Source of the DNA: Arthrobacter sp. PM3
Lineage (GTDB): Bacteria > Actinomycetota > Actinomycetes > Actinomycetales > Micrococcaceae
DNA: 64,000 bases
Assembly (NCBI RefSeq): GCF_003352915.1
Contig: NZ_CP022314.1
Span: 531,397 to 595,396, forward strand
Reading direction: 5' to 3'
This document shows, one piece after another, positions 35,171 through 44,124 of this stretch; the stretch's first letter is position 1; each line of letters opens with the position of its first letter. A program made the position numbers and the translations under genes. Below the pieces are notes generated by a model, which saw only the letters and a program-made list of their open reading frames with translations, did not search any database and was not told where the DNA came from.

Positions 35171-37174
35171 CTACTGCGCCCAATCGTCGTCGCTGTAAGC
35201 CCGCCCGCGGAAGTGGGCGCGGAGGTACTCCCCCACCACGGCGGCGCCCAGGTCCCCGGCCTCGGGCGACACCACCCGGCCGTCGATCCGGCGGGCCATC
35301 CGCTGGATGAACCGTTCCAGGCCCGGGTCATCGCCCAGCCGGAAGAACGTGGCCTGCGTGCCGGCACGCCCCAGCCGGTCCAGCTCGGCCACCGTGACGC
35401 GGATGGTTTCCGGGTCCGGCGGCCAGGAGAACCACGACTCGCCGTCGGCCAGCAGGTGCGCGGTGGGTTCGCCGTCGGTCACCACCAGAAGGACCGGCTG
35501 CATGGAGGGGTGCTGCCGGAAGAACCGGCCGGCCAGCAGCAGCCCGTGGTGCAGGTTGGTGCCCTGCTCCCGCAGAGCCGGCAGGGCAGTGAGCTCGCCG
35601 ATGTCCGTGGTCTGGGCGTAGCGGCCGAAGGTGATCAGCTGCAGCCGGTCGCCGCGGAACCGGGTGCTGACGAGGTGGTGCAGCGCGAGCGCGGTGCGTT
35701 TCATCGGCACCCAGCGCCCCTCGGCGGCCATCGAGAAAGAGACGTCCGCGAGGAGGACGACGGCGGCCTGGGTGCGGGCCTCTGTTTCGGTCACCTCGAT
35801 GTCGTCCACCGCGAGGCGCAGGCCGTGGCGCGGGTCGCCGCCGTCGGCGATGGTGCGGCGGATCGCGTTGGTGATGGTGCGGGTGACGTCCCACGGTTCG
35901 GCGTCGCCGAACTCCCACGGCCGGCTGGAGCCGGTGTGCTCCCCCGCCGCCCCGGCAACGCGCGTGTCCCGGCGGCCCTGCCGGCCGGAGAGCTGTTTGG
36001 CCGTGTCCCGCAGCAGGGACCTCCCGAGCCGACGCATGGCCTGCGGGGACAGCCGGAGGTCGCCGTCGGCACCGCGCCGGAGGTAGCCGCCGTCGTGCAT
36101 GGCCCGCTCAATCTCCGCGAGGGTGCGGGCGTTCACGGCGGCATGCTGTCCGAGCTGGCGGGCGAGGGCGTCGAGGTCGAGGTCGTCCAGGCGTGAGCCG
36201 TTATAGGCCTGGGAGAGCTGTTCGGCGAGCTCATCGAGTTCGGCGATGTCCTGGAGCACGCCGGTGCCGTCACCAAGTCCAAGGCCCTGCTCCCCGTCGA
36301 AGCGTTCGGAACCGGACCAGTCCTCGCCGGGGCGCAGAGCCTGCAGGTTGGCGTCGAGCTGGCCCAGCTGTGCCATCAGCCCGGGCGAGCCGAACGCCTG
36401 CGAGGAGAGCCGCATCAGCTCTTCGCGTTGTTCGGCGGACATGGAGTTCAGGAGCCGCTGGGCGGCGGCCGCGCGCTGGGCCAGCGCGTCGATCAGCTCC
36501 TCCACCGATTGCGGATTCTCCGGGAAGTGCTGGCCGTGCTTGGCCATGAAGTCGTGGAAGTCCTCGTCGGTGTCCTCGCCGCGCCGGTGTTTCTCGAGGA
36601 GCTCGTTGAGGTCCTGCAGCATTTCGCTGACGGCCGCACGGTCCTCGTCCGTGGCGTTCTCGAGGGCTTCCTTCATCCCGGCGAACCGCTGGTCCAGGAT
36701 TTCGCGGCCCAGCAGGTCCTTGATGCGCTCGTAGGCTTCCCGGGCGGTGCTGGACTGCCAGTCGTAGGAGGCGAGTTCGTTGACCGCGGCCGCCGTGGAG
36801 CGGGGCAGGTTCTGCAGCTGCATCTCCCGGAAGGCGCGGTCGGTGTTGTCCATCATGGCGTCACGGGCGAGCTGTTTGCGCTCCTCCAGCACCGCGGTGT
36901 CGAGCAGTTTCTGGACCTCGTTGAGCGTGCCGTCCAGGTTGTGGCGGTTCAGCAGTTCATTGCGCCGCTGCTGGACCCGGAGGGCGAGGTCGTCGAGTCC
37001 TTCCCGGTTGCGGCCGCCGCGGCGCAGGAACTCCTGCAGGGCGTGCCGGGGCGAGTAGCCGGCCATGACGTCCTCGGCGACGGCGTCCAGCGCCTCCGCC
37101 AGGTCCACCGGCGGCGCCAGTGGATCCGGTCCTCCCGTGTACCGGCCGTACCGGGACCGGTGGTGGGTGCTCAT
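35171..37174 (-). CDS. VWA-domain protein partnered with an AAA ATPase
   Basis: 667 residues. The N-terminal two-thirds is highly charged and helical (EERKQLARDAMMDNTDRAFREMQLQ, MLQDLNELLEKHRRGEDTDEDFHDF), like the N-domains of VWA proteins that work with MoxR/CoxD-type ATPases. The VWA domain begins near residue 460, with the MIDAS motif DVSFS at about 475 (DxSxS) and a later VVTDGEPTA. It is 23 nt downstream of the ATPase gene. The pair probably forms a chelatase-like remodelling machine acting on an unknown client. Confidence 0.85.
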   Translation of the reverse strand: MSTHHRSRYGRYTGGPDPLAPPVDLAEALDAVAEDVMAGYSPRHALQEFLRRGGRNREGLDDLALRVQQRRNELLNRHNLDGTLNEVQKLLDTAVLEERKQLARDAMMDNTDRAFREMQLQNLPRSTAAAVNELASYDWQSSTAREAYERIKDLLGREILDQRFAGMKEALENATDEDRAAVSEMLQDLNELLEKHRRGEDTDEDFHDFMAKHGQHFPENPQSVEELIDALAQRAAAAQRLLNSMSAEQREELMRLSSQAFGSPGLMAQLGQLDANLQALRPGEDWSGSERFDGEQGLGLGDGTGVLQDIAELDELAEQLSQAYNGSRLDDLDLDALARQLGQHAAVNARTLAEIERAMHDGGYLRRGADGDLRLSPQAMRRLGRSLLRDTAKQLSGRQGRRDTRVAGAAGEHTGSSRPWEFGDAEPWDVTRTITNAIRRTIADGGDPRHGLRLAVDDIEVTETEARTQAAVVLLADVSFSMAAEGRWVPMKRTALALHHLVSTRFRGDRLQLITFGRYAQTTDIGELTALPALREQGTNLHHGLLLAGRFFRQHPSMQPVLLVVTDGEPTAHLLADGESWFSWPPDPETIRVTVAELDRLGRAGTQATFFRLGDDPGLERFIQRMARRIDGRVVSPEAGDLGAAVVGEYLRAHFRGRAYSDDDWAQ

Positions 37175-37197
37175 GGCCCTCCCGTCCTCAGCCGTAT

Positions 37198-38586
37198 TTA
37201 GCCGTAGATGGTGGCCTCGTCGTCGGACTCCTTGGAGATCCGCCGGGCGAGGTAGAGGCCTTCCAGGGCAAGTTCGACGGCGGCGGCGCGCTGCCCGTCG
37301 TTGTCCGCCCCCAGGCGCTCACTGATGTCGTCGTAGAGCCGGGATCCGTTGAGGGCCGGCAGGTTTTCAAGGAACTCCCGCGCGGTGACCAGTTCCCCGG
37401 TGGTCACGGTGGCCGAGCCAGCGAGCGCGGCGACGAGCGGGCCCATGTCGAGGCCGTGGAAGTGCGCCCGCACGGCTTCCGCGGTGGCCATGCGCAGGAG
37501 GTGGTCCAGGATGTCCTGTTCCCGGCCTTCCTCCCCGGATTCGAACTCGATCTTGCCCGCGAGCACGTCCACGGCGGCGTCGAGGTCGATGATCCGGGCG
37601 ACGGCGTCGACCTCCCCGCGCACACTGGCCCGGCGCAAGGCCGCGGCGGCGACGGTTTCGGCGCCGGCGATCGCGAACCGCGCGGACACCCCTGAGGTCT
37701 GGTTGATCGCCGGGGACTGCCGCAGCGCCCGGGTGTAGCGGGCCAGGATCTCGAGGATGACGGGCGGGACGCCGGCCACCAGGTGCCCCTCCTGCCGGAT
37801 GACGGCGACCTCGTCGTCGAGCTCAATCGGGTAGTGGGTGCGGATCTCGGCGCCGAAGCGGTCCCGCAGCGGCGTGATGATCCGGCCGCGGTTCGTGTAG
37901 TCCTCGGGGTTCGCGGATGCGACCACCAGGACGTCCAGGGGCAGGCGCAGCACGTAGCCGCGGATCTGGATGTCGCGCTCCTCCATCACGTTGAGCATGG
38001 AGACCTGGATCCGCTCGGCGAGGTCGGGGAGTTCGTTGATGGCGATGATGCCGCGGTTGGAGCGCGGGACCAGGCCGTAGTGGATGGTCTCCGGGTCCCC
38101 GAGGCGGCGGCCCTCGGCCACCCTCATCGGGTCGACGTCGCCAATCAGGTCCGCGACGGAGGTGTCCGGCGTCGCGAGCTTCTCGACGTACCGTTCGGAG
38201 CGGTGCCGCCACGCCACCCGGAGCCTGTCCCCTTCGGTGAGGGCGCGGGCGCGGGAGTGTTCGGTGATGGGCTCATACGGGTGTTCGTTCAGTTCCGAAT
38301 CCTCGATCACCGGCGACCACTCGTCCAGCAGCCCGGCCAGGGTGCGCAGGAGCCGGGTCTTGCCCTGTCCGCGTTCGCCGAGCAGGACGACGTCGTGCCC
38401 GGCGAGCAGCGCCCGCTCCAGCTGGGGCAGCACGGTCCGGCTGAAGCCGTACATCCCGGGCCAGGGGTCGCGGCCGGCGGCGAGCGCGGCCAGCAGGTTG
38501 TCGCGGATTTCGCGGCGCAGATCCTTGTGCACGTGGCCGGAGGCACGCAGTTCACCAACGGTGAAGATATCGGGGCGATCACTCAC
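37198..38586 (-). CDS. Magnesium-chelatase-like (MoxR/RavA group) AAA ATPase
   Basis: 462 residues. Walker A is LLGERGQGKTRLL near residue 72; the Walker B position reads GIIAINELPDL, with Asn in place of the first acidic residue, a feature of this actinobacterial family. Sensor 1 is VVASANPEDYTNRGRIITPLRDRFGAEI. The C-terminal helical lid includes SGVSARFAIAGAETVAAAALRRA. It starts at GTG 38586. GGAGGG abuts the GTG too closely to work as a ribosome site, but TACCGT lies 6 nt upstream, so a leaderless transcript is likely. Upstream in-frame extension shows no homology. Confidence 0.87.
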   Translation of the reverse strand: MSDRPDIFTVGELRASGHVHKDLRREIRDNLLAALAAGRDPWPGMYGFSRTVLPQLERALLAGHDVVLLGERGQGKTRLLRTLAGLLDEWSPVIEDSELNEHPYEPITEHSRARALTEGDRLRVAWRHRSERYVEKLATPDTSVADLIGDVDPMRVAEGRRLGDPETIHYGLVPRSNRGIIAINELPDLAERIQVSMLNVMEERDIQIRGYVLRLPLDVLVVASANPEDYTNRGRIITPLRDRFGAEIRTHYPIELDDEVAVIRQEGHLVAGVPPVILEILARYTRALRQSPAINQTSGVSARFAIAGAETVAAAALRRASVRGEVDAVARIIDLDAAVDVLAGKIEFESGEEGREQDILDHLLRMATAEAVRAHFHGLDMGPLVAALAGSATVTTGELVTAREFLENLPALNGSRLYDDISERLGADNDGQRAAAVELALEGLYLARRISKESDDEATIYG

Positions 38587-38592
38587 CCCTCC

Positions 38593-38598
38593 ACGGTA
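38593..38598 (-). promoter_or_regulatory. -10 box of the leaderless AAA/VWA operon
   Basis: TACCGT on the minus strand (TANNNT) is separated by 6 nt from GTG 38586, the same geometry as at 12603, 49533 and 56676. Confidence 0.5.
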
Positions 38599-38731
38599 AT
38601 CCCCGATCGGGCGGGGATCGAGGGATTTTTTGAGATTCCTGCGCGCCGGGGCGGCGCAGGAGAGCTGTCCGGGGTCCCCGGGCCAAGCTTGCGAGGCATG
38701 GGGTAGACGGCGAGCGATACGCTTGATGTTG

Positions 38732-39421
38732 ATGGTTGCAGCAACTGCGCCGGCAGCGCCGGCACCAGGGCCTTCATCGGAAGGGTCCTCCTCCGAGCGG
38801 CAGGGCACGCTCCTGCTGCTGGTGCGCCATGGGGAGACGCCGACGACGGGTACGGTCCTGCCGGGGCGGGCCCCGGGACTACACCTGTCGGACCGGGGCC
38901 GGGCCCAGGCCGAGCGGGTCGCGGAAAGGCTCGCGGGTTTGACCGTCGACGCCGTCTATTCCTCGCCGCTGGAGCGCGCCCGGGAAACGGCGGAGCCGAC
39001 GGCGGCCCGGACGGGACTGGACCTGACCCACCACGCCGGGCTGCTGGAGTGCGATTTCGGCGAGTGGACCGGGTCCGCGATCGCAACCCTCGCGGCCCTG
39101 CCGGAATGGCACACCGTGCAGCACAGCCCGTCGTTCTTCCGCTTCCCGGGCGGCGAAAGCTTCACCGAGATGCAGGCACGCATTGTCGAAGCGCTGGACG
39201 CGCTGCGCGCCGCCCACGCCGGCGGCGTCATCGTGTGCTTCTCCCACGCCGACCCCATCAAGGCCGCCGTCGCCCGCGCCCTGGGAACGCACCTGGACCT
39301 CTTCCAGAGGATTGTCATCAGCCCGGGCTCGGTGTCCGCCATTTCCTTTGTGGAGGGCCAGGCGCCGGCGGTTCTCATGGTGAATTCGACGTCGGAGCCG
39401 CTGAGCGGGCTGCGGGCGTGA
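38732..39421 (+). CDS. Histidine phosphatase, MSMEG_4193 family
   Basis: 229 residues. The phosphohistidine motif is LLLVRHGETPTTG, with SSPLERARETAEP, a C-terminal-half FSHADPIKAAVARALG (second catalytic His) and GLHLSDRGRAQAERVAERL. These are signatures of the MSMEG_4193 subfamily, usually called probable phosphomutases. The start is uncertain: ATG 38726 and 38732 are both in frame; I take 38732 because TACGCT (38718-38723) lies 8 nt before it and no Shine-Dalgarno exists. It is followed by an SCO1664-type gene, the usual actinobacterial partner. Confidence 0.85.
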   Translation: MVAATAPAAPAPGPSSEGSSSERQGTLLLLVRHGETPTTGTVLPGRAPGLHLSDRGRAQAERVAERLAGLTVDAVYSSPLERARETAEPTAARTGLDLTHHAGLLECDFGEWTGSAIATLAALPEWHTVQHSPSFFRFPGGESFTEMQARIVEALDALRAAHAGGVIVCFSHADPIKAAVARALGTHLDLFQRIVISPGSVSAISFVEGQAPAVLMVNSTSEPLSGLRA

Positions 39422-39434
39422 CGCGGGGCAGCCG

Positions 39435-40136
39435 GTGTCCGGCCGCGAGCTGACCCTGCTCACCGGGGGCCGGGTGGAACTGATCGGGCTCATCCCGCGC
39501 AGCAGCAACGAGACCTTCCTGGTCCAGGTCGCCTGCGGGGACGACGCCGCGTATGCGGTCTACAAGCCGGAGGCCGGGGAGCGGCCGCTGTCCGATTTCG
39601 AGCCCGGGCTCTACAAGCGGGAGCGTGCCGCCTATCTGCTCAGCGAGTCACTGGCGTGGGGACTTGTGCCGCCGACGGTCATCCGCGATGACGCACCCTT
39701 GGGGGTCGGGTCGCTGCAGTGGTTCATCGACTGCGACTTCCAGGAGCACTACTTCACGCTGTTCGCCGACGCTCCCGAGACCCACCGCGAGCTGGCCCGG
39801 ATGGCCTTGTTCGATTACGTCGCCAACAACACCGACCGCAAGAGCGGCCACGTGCTGCGCGGCGACGACGGCCGGATCTGGGGGATCGACAACGGACTGT
39901 GCTTCTCGGCCGCCTTCAAACTGCGCACCGTGATCTGGGACTTCGCCGGCGACCCCATCCCCGATGCCCTGCTCGAGGACATCGCCCCGCTCGCCGACGC
40001 CGTACCTCCCGCGGTCGCCGAGCTCCTCGACGACGACGAAGTCACCGCCCTGCGGCGCCGCGTGCAACGTCTGCTGCAGACAGGGGTGCTGCCGGTTGAC
40101 CGCACCGGCATGCGCTACCCGTGGCCGCTCGTGTAG
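39435..40136 (+). CDS. SCO1664 family protein (PI3/4-kinase-like fold)
   Basis: 233 residues from GTG 39435. Family signs are GLIPRSSNETFLVQV, YAVYKPEAGERPLSDFEPGLYKRERAAYLLSE, the kinase-like MALFDYVANNTDRKSGHVLR (catalytic-loop type D and N) and IWGIDNGLCFSAAFKLRTVIWDF (metal-binding D). The family is a distant PI3/4-kinase relative of unknown substrate found next to MSMEG_4193-type phosphatases. Its last 22 bp overlap the GH91 gene on the other strand. The DUF3090 gene that often completes this cluster is not here. Confidence 0.83.
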   Translation: MSGRELTLLTGGRVELIGLIPRSSNETFLVQVACGDDAAYAVYKPEAGERPLSDFEPGLYKRERAAYLLSESLAWGLVPPTVIRDDAPLGVGSLQWFIDCDFQEHYFTLFADAPETHRELARMALFDYVANNTDRKSGHVLRGDDGRIWGIDNGLCFSAAFKLRTVIWDFAGDPIPDALLEDIAPLADAVPPAVAELLDDDEVTALRRRVQRLLQTGVLPVDRTGMRYPWPLV

Positions 40137-41506
40137 GTGCCGGCGTCTTCGGGTTCGCGTACCTCGGGGACACCGACCGAAGGGGTGGCCCGGAAGGCGT
40201 TGACAGCCCTGTCCGCGCTAACTTGGCCGTCACGCCCGGAATCGAGGATCGAGTTCCCTGCCGACTCCGCATCGACCATGACGGCGGTAACCGCGAGGCC
40301 GGCCGAAGCCTCGGTGGTCAGCAGGGCGTCCACCTGAGCCGAGAAGCAGGAGTCACTCGATTTGGCATGAACGTCCATTGCGACGACGTGGTTGTTGGAG
40401 ATGAAGTTGCCTGTGCCCGCGGTCAGCCGGATGATGACGGGCGCCGCACCTGGCGGCCGGATGCTCTGCGAGTCGATGACCTCGGAGAAGTGGTTGCCGA
40501 TCACGGAGTTGTTGCTGCCCTCGACGCGGAGAAGCCCGTAGAGATCGTCCAGTCCGTTATCGACTCCCAGGAAGGGCGTCCAGGGCTCGTGGTCACGCAG
40601 GAAGTGATTTGTGGCCACCAGGTTTTCCGAGCTGTCCGCGGCAAGCACCACCATCCCGGGGTAGAACGAATGCAAGCGGTTGTTGGTGACGCTTGAGCGC
40701 GTGACGCCGTTGAAATGGACGCTGCTCGCACCCCGGGGGAAGACGTTGTTCGCGGTCACCAGGAGCCCGCCGTGGTTCTCGGCGTAGATCGAGTGGCCCT
40801 TGAAGCCTGCCCCGATCAGGTTGTCGGTGATCTTTGATGCCTGTCCCCACCCGCGCAACTCAATGCAGCTCCCGCATTCAGCGACGAAGTTGTCGTGAAT
40901 GGAAAGCGCGTCGGCTTTGTAGATGGTGAGAGCGTTCTCGAGGTAGACGAACCCCATGCCGTTGATGCGAAACGAGTCATTGGCGTCTGCGACATAGATT
41001 CCGGTCTTGCCGTTAACGTAGGTGTTCTCCGGATGCATCCCCGAGCCGTCCGGGTTGAAGTGCAACCCGTCGATGCAGAAGTTGGAGAATTCGACCGAGC
41101 TGATCCGTGGGTTCCCGCTTCGCGCAACATAGAAGGCGGCTCCCTTGGCTTCCTCCCCGTCTTCGCCGCGTGGAATGTCGACCAGGATGCGGCTCCCTCC
41201 GGGCCACAGCTCATGCAGGTCGGGCCATTCGTCTTCTGGAACGTTGAACCGGATGCTCGACGACGTAAAGCCGTGTCCCGAGCCATAGATCCTGAGGAAG
41301 CTGACGTCGATCAGCACCTGCGTGCGGAGGTGGTAGTCACCCGGCGGAACATAGATCACTGCTCCAGGCTTTCCGCCGCTGTTGGCATCGGTGGCGGTCT
41401 GCCGGTCCTTGATGTCGGCGATGATGCTGTTGATGACTTCACCGACGTCCTCGAACGGGTTGCCGACAGGCCATGTGGTCACGTCGTAGTAGTTCTTGCT
41501 AGACAT
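40115..41506 (-). CDS. GH91 enzyme: difructose-anhydride hydrolase or inulin fructotransferase
   Basis: 463 residues of the GH91 right-handed beta-helix family, starting NYYDVTTWPVGNP. D205 and E216 are 11 apart in LSIHDNFVAECGSCIELRGW, the spacing of the catalytic pair recalled for Bacillus inulin fructotransferase (D233/E244) and Arthrobacter chlorophenolicus DFA-III hydrolase (D207/E218). There is no signal peptide: the enzyme domain begins at residue 5, whereas Arthrobacter inulin fructotransferases are secreted. It is last in an operon with an ABC sugar importer, GH32 and fructokinase. So I favour a cytoplasmic hydrolase opening imported difructose dianhydride to a fructose disaccharide. 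The exact linkage (DFA I or III) cannot be read from sequence. Confidence 0.85.
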   Translation of the reverse strand: MSSKNYYDVTTWPVGNPFEDVGEVINSIIADIKDRQTATDANSGGKPGAVIYVPPGDYHLRTQVLIDVSFLRIYGSGHGFTSSSIRFNVPEDEWPDLHELWPGGSRILVDIPRGEDGEEAKGAAFYVARSGNPRISSVEFSNFCIDGLHFNPDGSGMHPENTYVNGKTGIYVADANDSFRINGMGFVYLENALTIYKADALSIHDNFVAECGSCIELRGWGQASKITDNLIGAGFKGHSIYAENHGGLLVTANNVFPRGASSVHFNGVTRSSVTNNRLHSFYPGMVVLAADSSENLVATNHFLRDHEPWTPFLGVDNGLDDLYGLLRVEGSNNSVIGNHFSEVIDSQSIRPPGAAPVIIRLTAGTGNFISNNHVVAMDVHAKSSDSCFSAQVDALLTTEASAGLAVTAVMVDAESAGNSILDSGRDGQVSADRAVNAFRATPSVGVPEVREPEDAGTYTSGHG

Positions 41507-41533
41507 AGGTTCTTCCCTTTGTGTTGTGGTTTC

Positions 41534-42493
41534 TCAGGGGGATGAAAAAGCGACCGGCTGATGCTCCGGGAGTTCCGCCTGCAGTTCCTCTGACGTTGGG
41601 GGCTGGGCGCCTGCACGGCGCACCGTGATGGCCGCTGCTTTGGAGGCCATGCGGCCCAGCGACTCCAGCACCGACGGCGCCAGCCCATCCGCCCCGCGCA
41701 TGAGGAGACCGTAGATCAGGGCAGACATGTACGAGTCCCCGGCCCCAATGGTGTCGACCACGGCAGACTGGACTGAGGGAACGGCCACCCGCGTGCCTGC
41801 CGTAGTCAGCAGGGATCCCTCGGCCCCAATGGTGACGGCGACGAGTCCGGCCCCAAGGTCAAGGATCCGTTGTGAGATATCTTCCAGGGACAGCCGCGGA
41901 TAGAGCCACCGTGCGTCCTCGTCGCTGAGCTTAACGACCTCTGTGAACGGGACGAGTTCCTCGAAGAGGGTTTTTGCCTCAAACTGGCTGCCGAGCAGTG
42001 CGGGTCGGATGTTGGGGTCGTATGTGACCACGCAGCGCTCATGTGATTGCTCGAGAAGCTCTCGTACTGCCGCCGCGCCCGGCGCCAGGAAGGTAGCGAT
42101 CGACCCGGTGTGCAGCACTTTGGGAAGGGTCGCCGGGGCGATCCGCGGGAGGTCCCAGCGGATGTCGAAGTCGTACTGGGCTGAACCATCGGACGCCAGG
42201 ACAGCAGTCGCCGTAGCGGTTCGGCCACGGCCCTTGGAACCGGGCAACAGGCTAACCCCGGCGCCTCGAAGGTGCTTCTCGATGGCGGTGGCGTGGTGGT
42301 CGTCGCCGATTGAGGTCAACAATGCGGTGTCCGCACCGAGCCGCCCCAGCCCGTAGGCAACGTTGGCGGGTGAACCGCCGGGGTGCTCCACGGTGCCCCG
42401 GGGGGAGACAACGATGTCCACGAGGGCCTCACCGATCACGAGGACATCGTTGCCGGATGCGGGATCAGCGGCGGCGTGCTGGGCTGTCGGCAT
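41534..42493 (-). CDS. PfkB-family fructokinase (DFA operon copy)
   Basis: 319 residues. Signatures are VIGEALVDIV, HPGGSPANVAYGLGRLG, VTYDPNIRPALLG and the anion-hole/catalytic VVDTIGAGDSYMSALI with D253. It phosphorylates fructose released by the GH32 enzyme. AGGAAGG lies upstream of ATG 42493, which follows the GH32 stop by 11 nt. By eye about two thirds of its residues match the second copy at 58554. Confidence 0.92.
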   Translation of the reverse strand: MPTAQHAAADPASGNDVLVIGEALVDIVVSPRGTVEHPGGSPANVAYGLGRLGADTALLTSIGDDHHATAIEKHLRGAGVSLLPGSKGRGRTATATAVLASDGSAQYDFDIRWDLPRIAPATLPKVLHTGSIATFLAPGAAAVRELLEQSHERCVVTYDPNIRPALLGSQFEAKTLFEELVPFTEVVKLSDEDARWLYPRLSLEDISQRILDLGAGLVAVTIGAEGSLLTTAGTRVAVPSVQSAVVDTIGAGDSYMSALIYGLLMRGADGLAPSVLESLGRMASKAAAITVRRAGAQPPTSEELQAELPEHQPVAFSSP

Positions 42494-42504
42494 TCTGGAC
42501 CTTC

Positions 42505-44085
42505 CTAGTTAATTGTTGAGACCGTGAGGTTGTGTACTGTTGCCGAGCCTCCCGAGACCGAGAGCCAGTTCTCGCGGCTTTCAGGGCTTGGGAAGATCAG
42601 ATCGGTCAGGACCGCCTTGCCGCCTTGGGCAAACACTTCCACCGAGCAGTGATCCACCACGATGAGCAGCTTCAGCACTCCATTTTCCAGCTCAACCGGT
42701 GCGGACTCTACCGAAGCGAATTTCCCGTGGAAGCGAGTGTTTCCTGATTCGCTGCGGTCCAGGATGAGTTGGGCGGTGGCTGTGCTGTAGCCAAGAACCG
42801 TACCCTCGGCCCCGTCACTGCTTCCGAAGAGCCGGAAATCAACACGTTCAGCGGTTCCGGGCAGGATCTCCGCCTCGATGATCTGAGCGGTACCAGGTAC
42901 CCCGTCCGGCAACCGCAGAGACGAGTTTCGCAGCTCGAAGTTGCCTGCATTCATCTGGTCCGTGGCTGCAGGCAGGCCTTCTCCTGCGCCGGGATCTGCG
43001 AGGACCGGTTTCTGGATCAGACGGGCGGCGCCGTCGACTGCTGTGAGGCGCACTTCGCGGGCGAGGGTCATCGAGGACCGCCAGGGGTCGGTGGGCAGCT
43101 CGTTGGCGTAGTCCCAGTTGTTCATCCAGCCGATGATGATGCGCCGGCTATCCGGGGTGTTGCTGAAGGATACGGAGGCGTAGCAGTCGCGTCCCCAGTC
43201 CAGCCACAGGCATTGCTGCAGGGCTGCAGGGGCCGCCTCGGGGTCGAGGGAAGCCAGTCCTTCGGGCGCCGCGAGCGAGCCATCATCCGGGGTGAACCGG
43301 ACGCCGTCGAAGTTCCCCACGAAGTATTGGCCGCCGGAGCCCCCTGCCACGGCGCCTGGATTGACGTTGACGATCAGTACCCATTTGATGTTGGCCGGGT
43401 CCCCGTCCACCGCCAGGGGAAAGAGATCGGGGCATTCCCATTCGCCGGCGTCGGCATTGGCCGGGCCGAAGTCGCTCAGAAAGTCCCAGGACTTGAGGTC
43501 GTCCGAACGGTAAATGACCACCTTTTGGTGTTGGGCTTCGACGGCGACCATGACCCAGCAGGAACCGTGGTCCCCTTGATAGCGGAAGACTTTGGGATCG
43601 CGGAAGTGCGCGGAGTTCCGGGTGAGGACAGGGTTTCCCTCGTATTTTCGCCACGTCATGCCTGCGTCTGTGCTGAAGGCCAGAGACTGGGCCTGGGTGC
43701 CGCTGTGTTCGGACGCGGCTTTGTAGGCACTGGTGTAGATGGCCACCAGGGCAGGCGCCCCCGCCGTGCCGAAACCGGACGTGTTGCCGTGGTCCACCAC
43801 GACGCTCCCCGAGAAGATGTCCTCTGTCTCATCGCAGGCAATGGCAACAGGGTGTTCCGTCCAGTACAGCAAATCGGGGGAGGTGGCGTGGCCCCAGGAC
43901 ATGTTGCCCCAGACGTTGCCGTACGGGTTGTTCTGGAAAAAGAGGTGGTACAGACCGTCGTGGAAAACGAGGCCATTGGGATCGTTGAGCCAGGTATCCC
44001 TTGCCGTGAAATGGATGGCGGGCCGGAACCTGGAGGTCCCTGCCAGGGCTGTTTCCGGGCGTGCGGCATCAAGGCGACTGGACAT
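42505..44085 (-). CDS. GH32 beta-fructofuranosidase/exo-fructanase, cytoplasmic (DFA operon copy)
   Basis: 526 residues. Catalytic residues: D35 in WLNDPNG (nucleophile), D163 in FRDPKVF (transition-state stabiliser) and E217 in WECPD (acid/base). The five-blade propeller is followed by the usual beta-sandwich (VDHCSVEVFAQGGKAVLTDLIFP). No signal peptide, so it acts on imported short oligosaccharides such as inulobiose. AAAGGAA lies upstream of ATG 44085. Confidence 0.93.
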   Translation of the reverse strand: MSSRLDAARPETALAGTSRFRPAIHFTARDTWLNDPNGLVFHDGLYHLFFQNNPYGNVWGNMSWGHATSPDLLYWTEHPVAIACDETEDIFSGSVVVDHGNTSGFGTAGAPALVAIYTSAYKAASEHSGTQAQSLAFSTDAGMTWRKYEGNPVLTRNSAHFRDPKVFRYQGDHGSCWVMVAVEAQHQKVVIYRSDDLKSWDFLSDFGPANADAGEWECPDLFPLAVDGDPANIKWVLIVNVNPGAVAGGSGGQYFVGNFDGVRFTPDDGSLAAPEGLASLDPEAAPAALQQCLWLDWGRDCYASVSFSNTPDSRRIIIGWMNNWDYANELPTDPWRSSMTLAREVRLTAVDGAARLIQKPVLADPGAGEGLPAATDQMNAGNFELRNSSLRLPDGVPGTAQIIEAEILPGTAERVDFRLFGSSDGAEGTVLGYSTATAQLILDRSESGNTRFHGKFASVESAPVELENGVLKLLIVVDHCSVEVFAQGGKAVLTDLIFPSPESRENWLSVSGGSATVHNLTVSTIN

Positions 44086-44124
44086 GTCTGGCGTTCCTTT
44101 TGGGAAGTGGAAGGGGCTGGCTGC

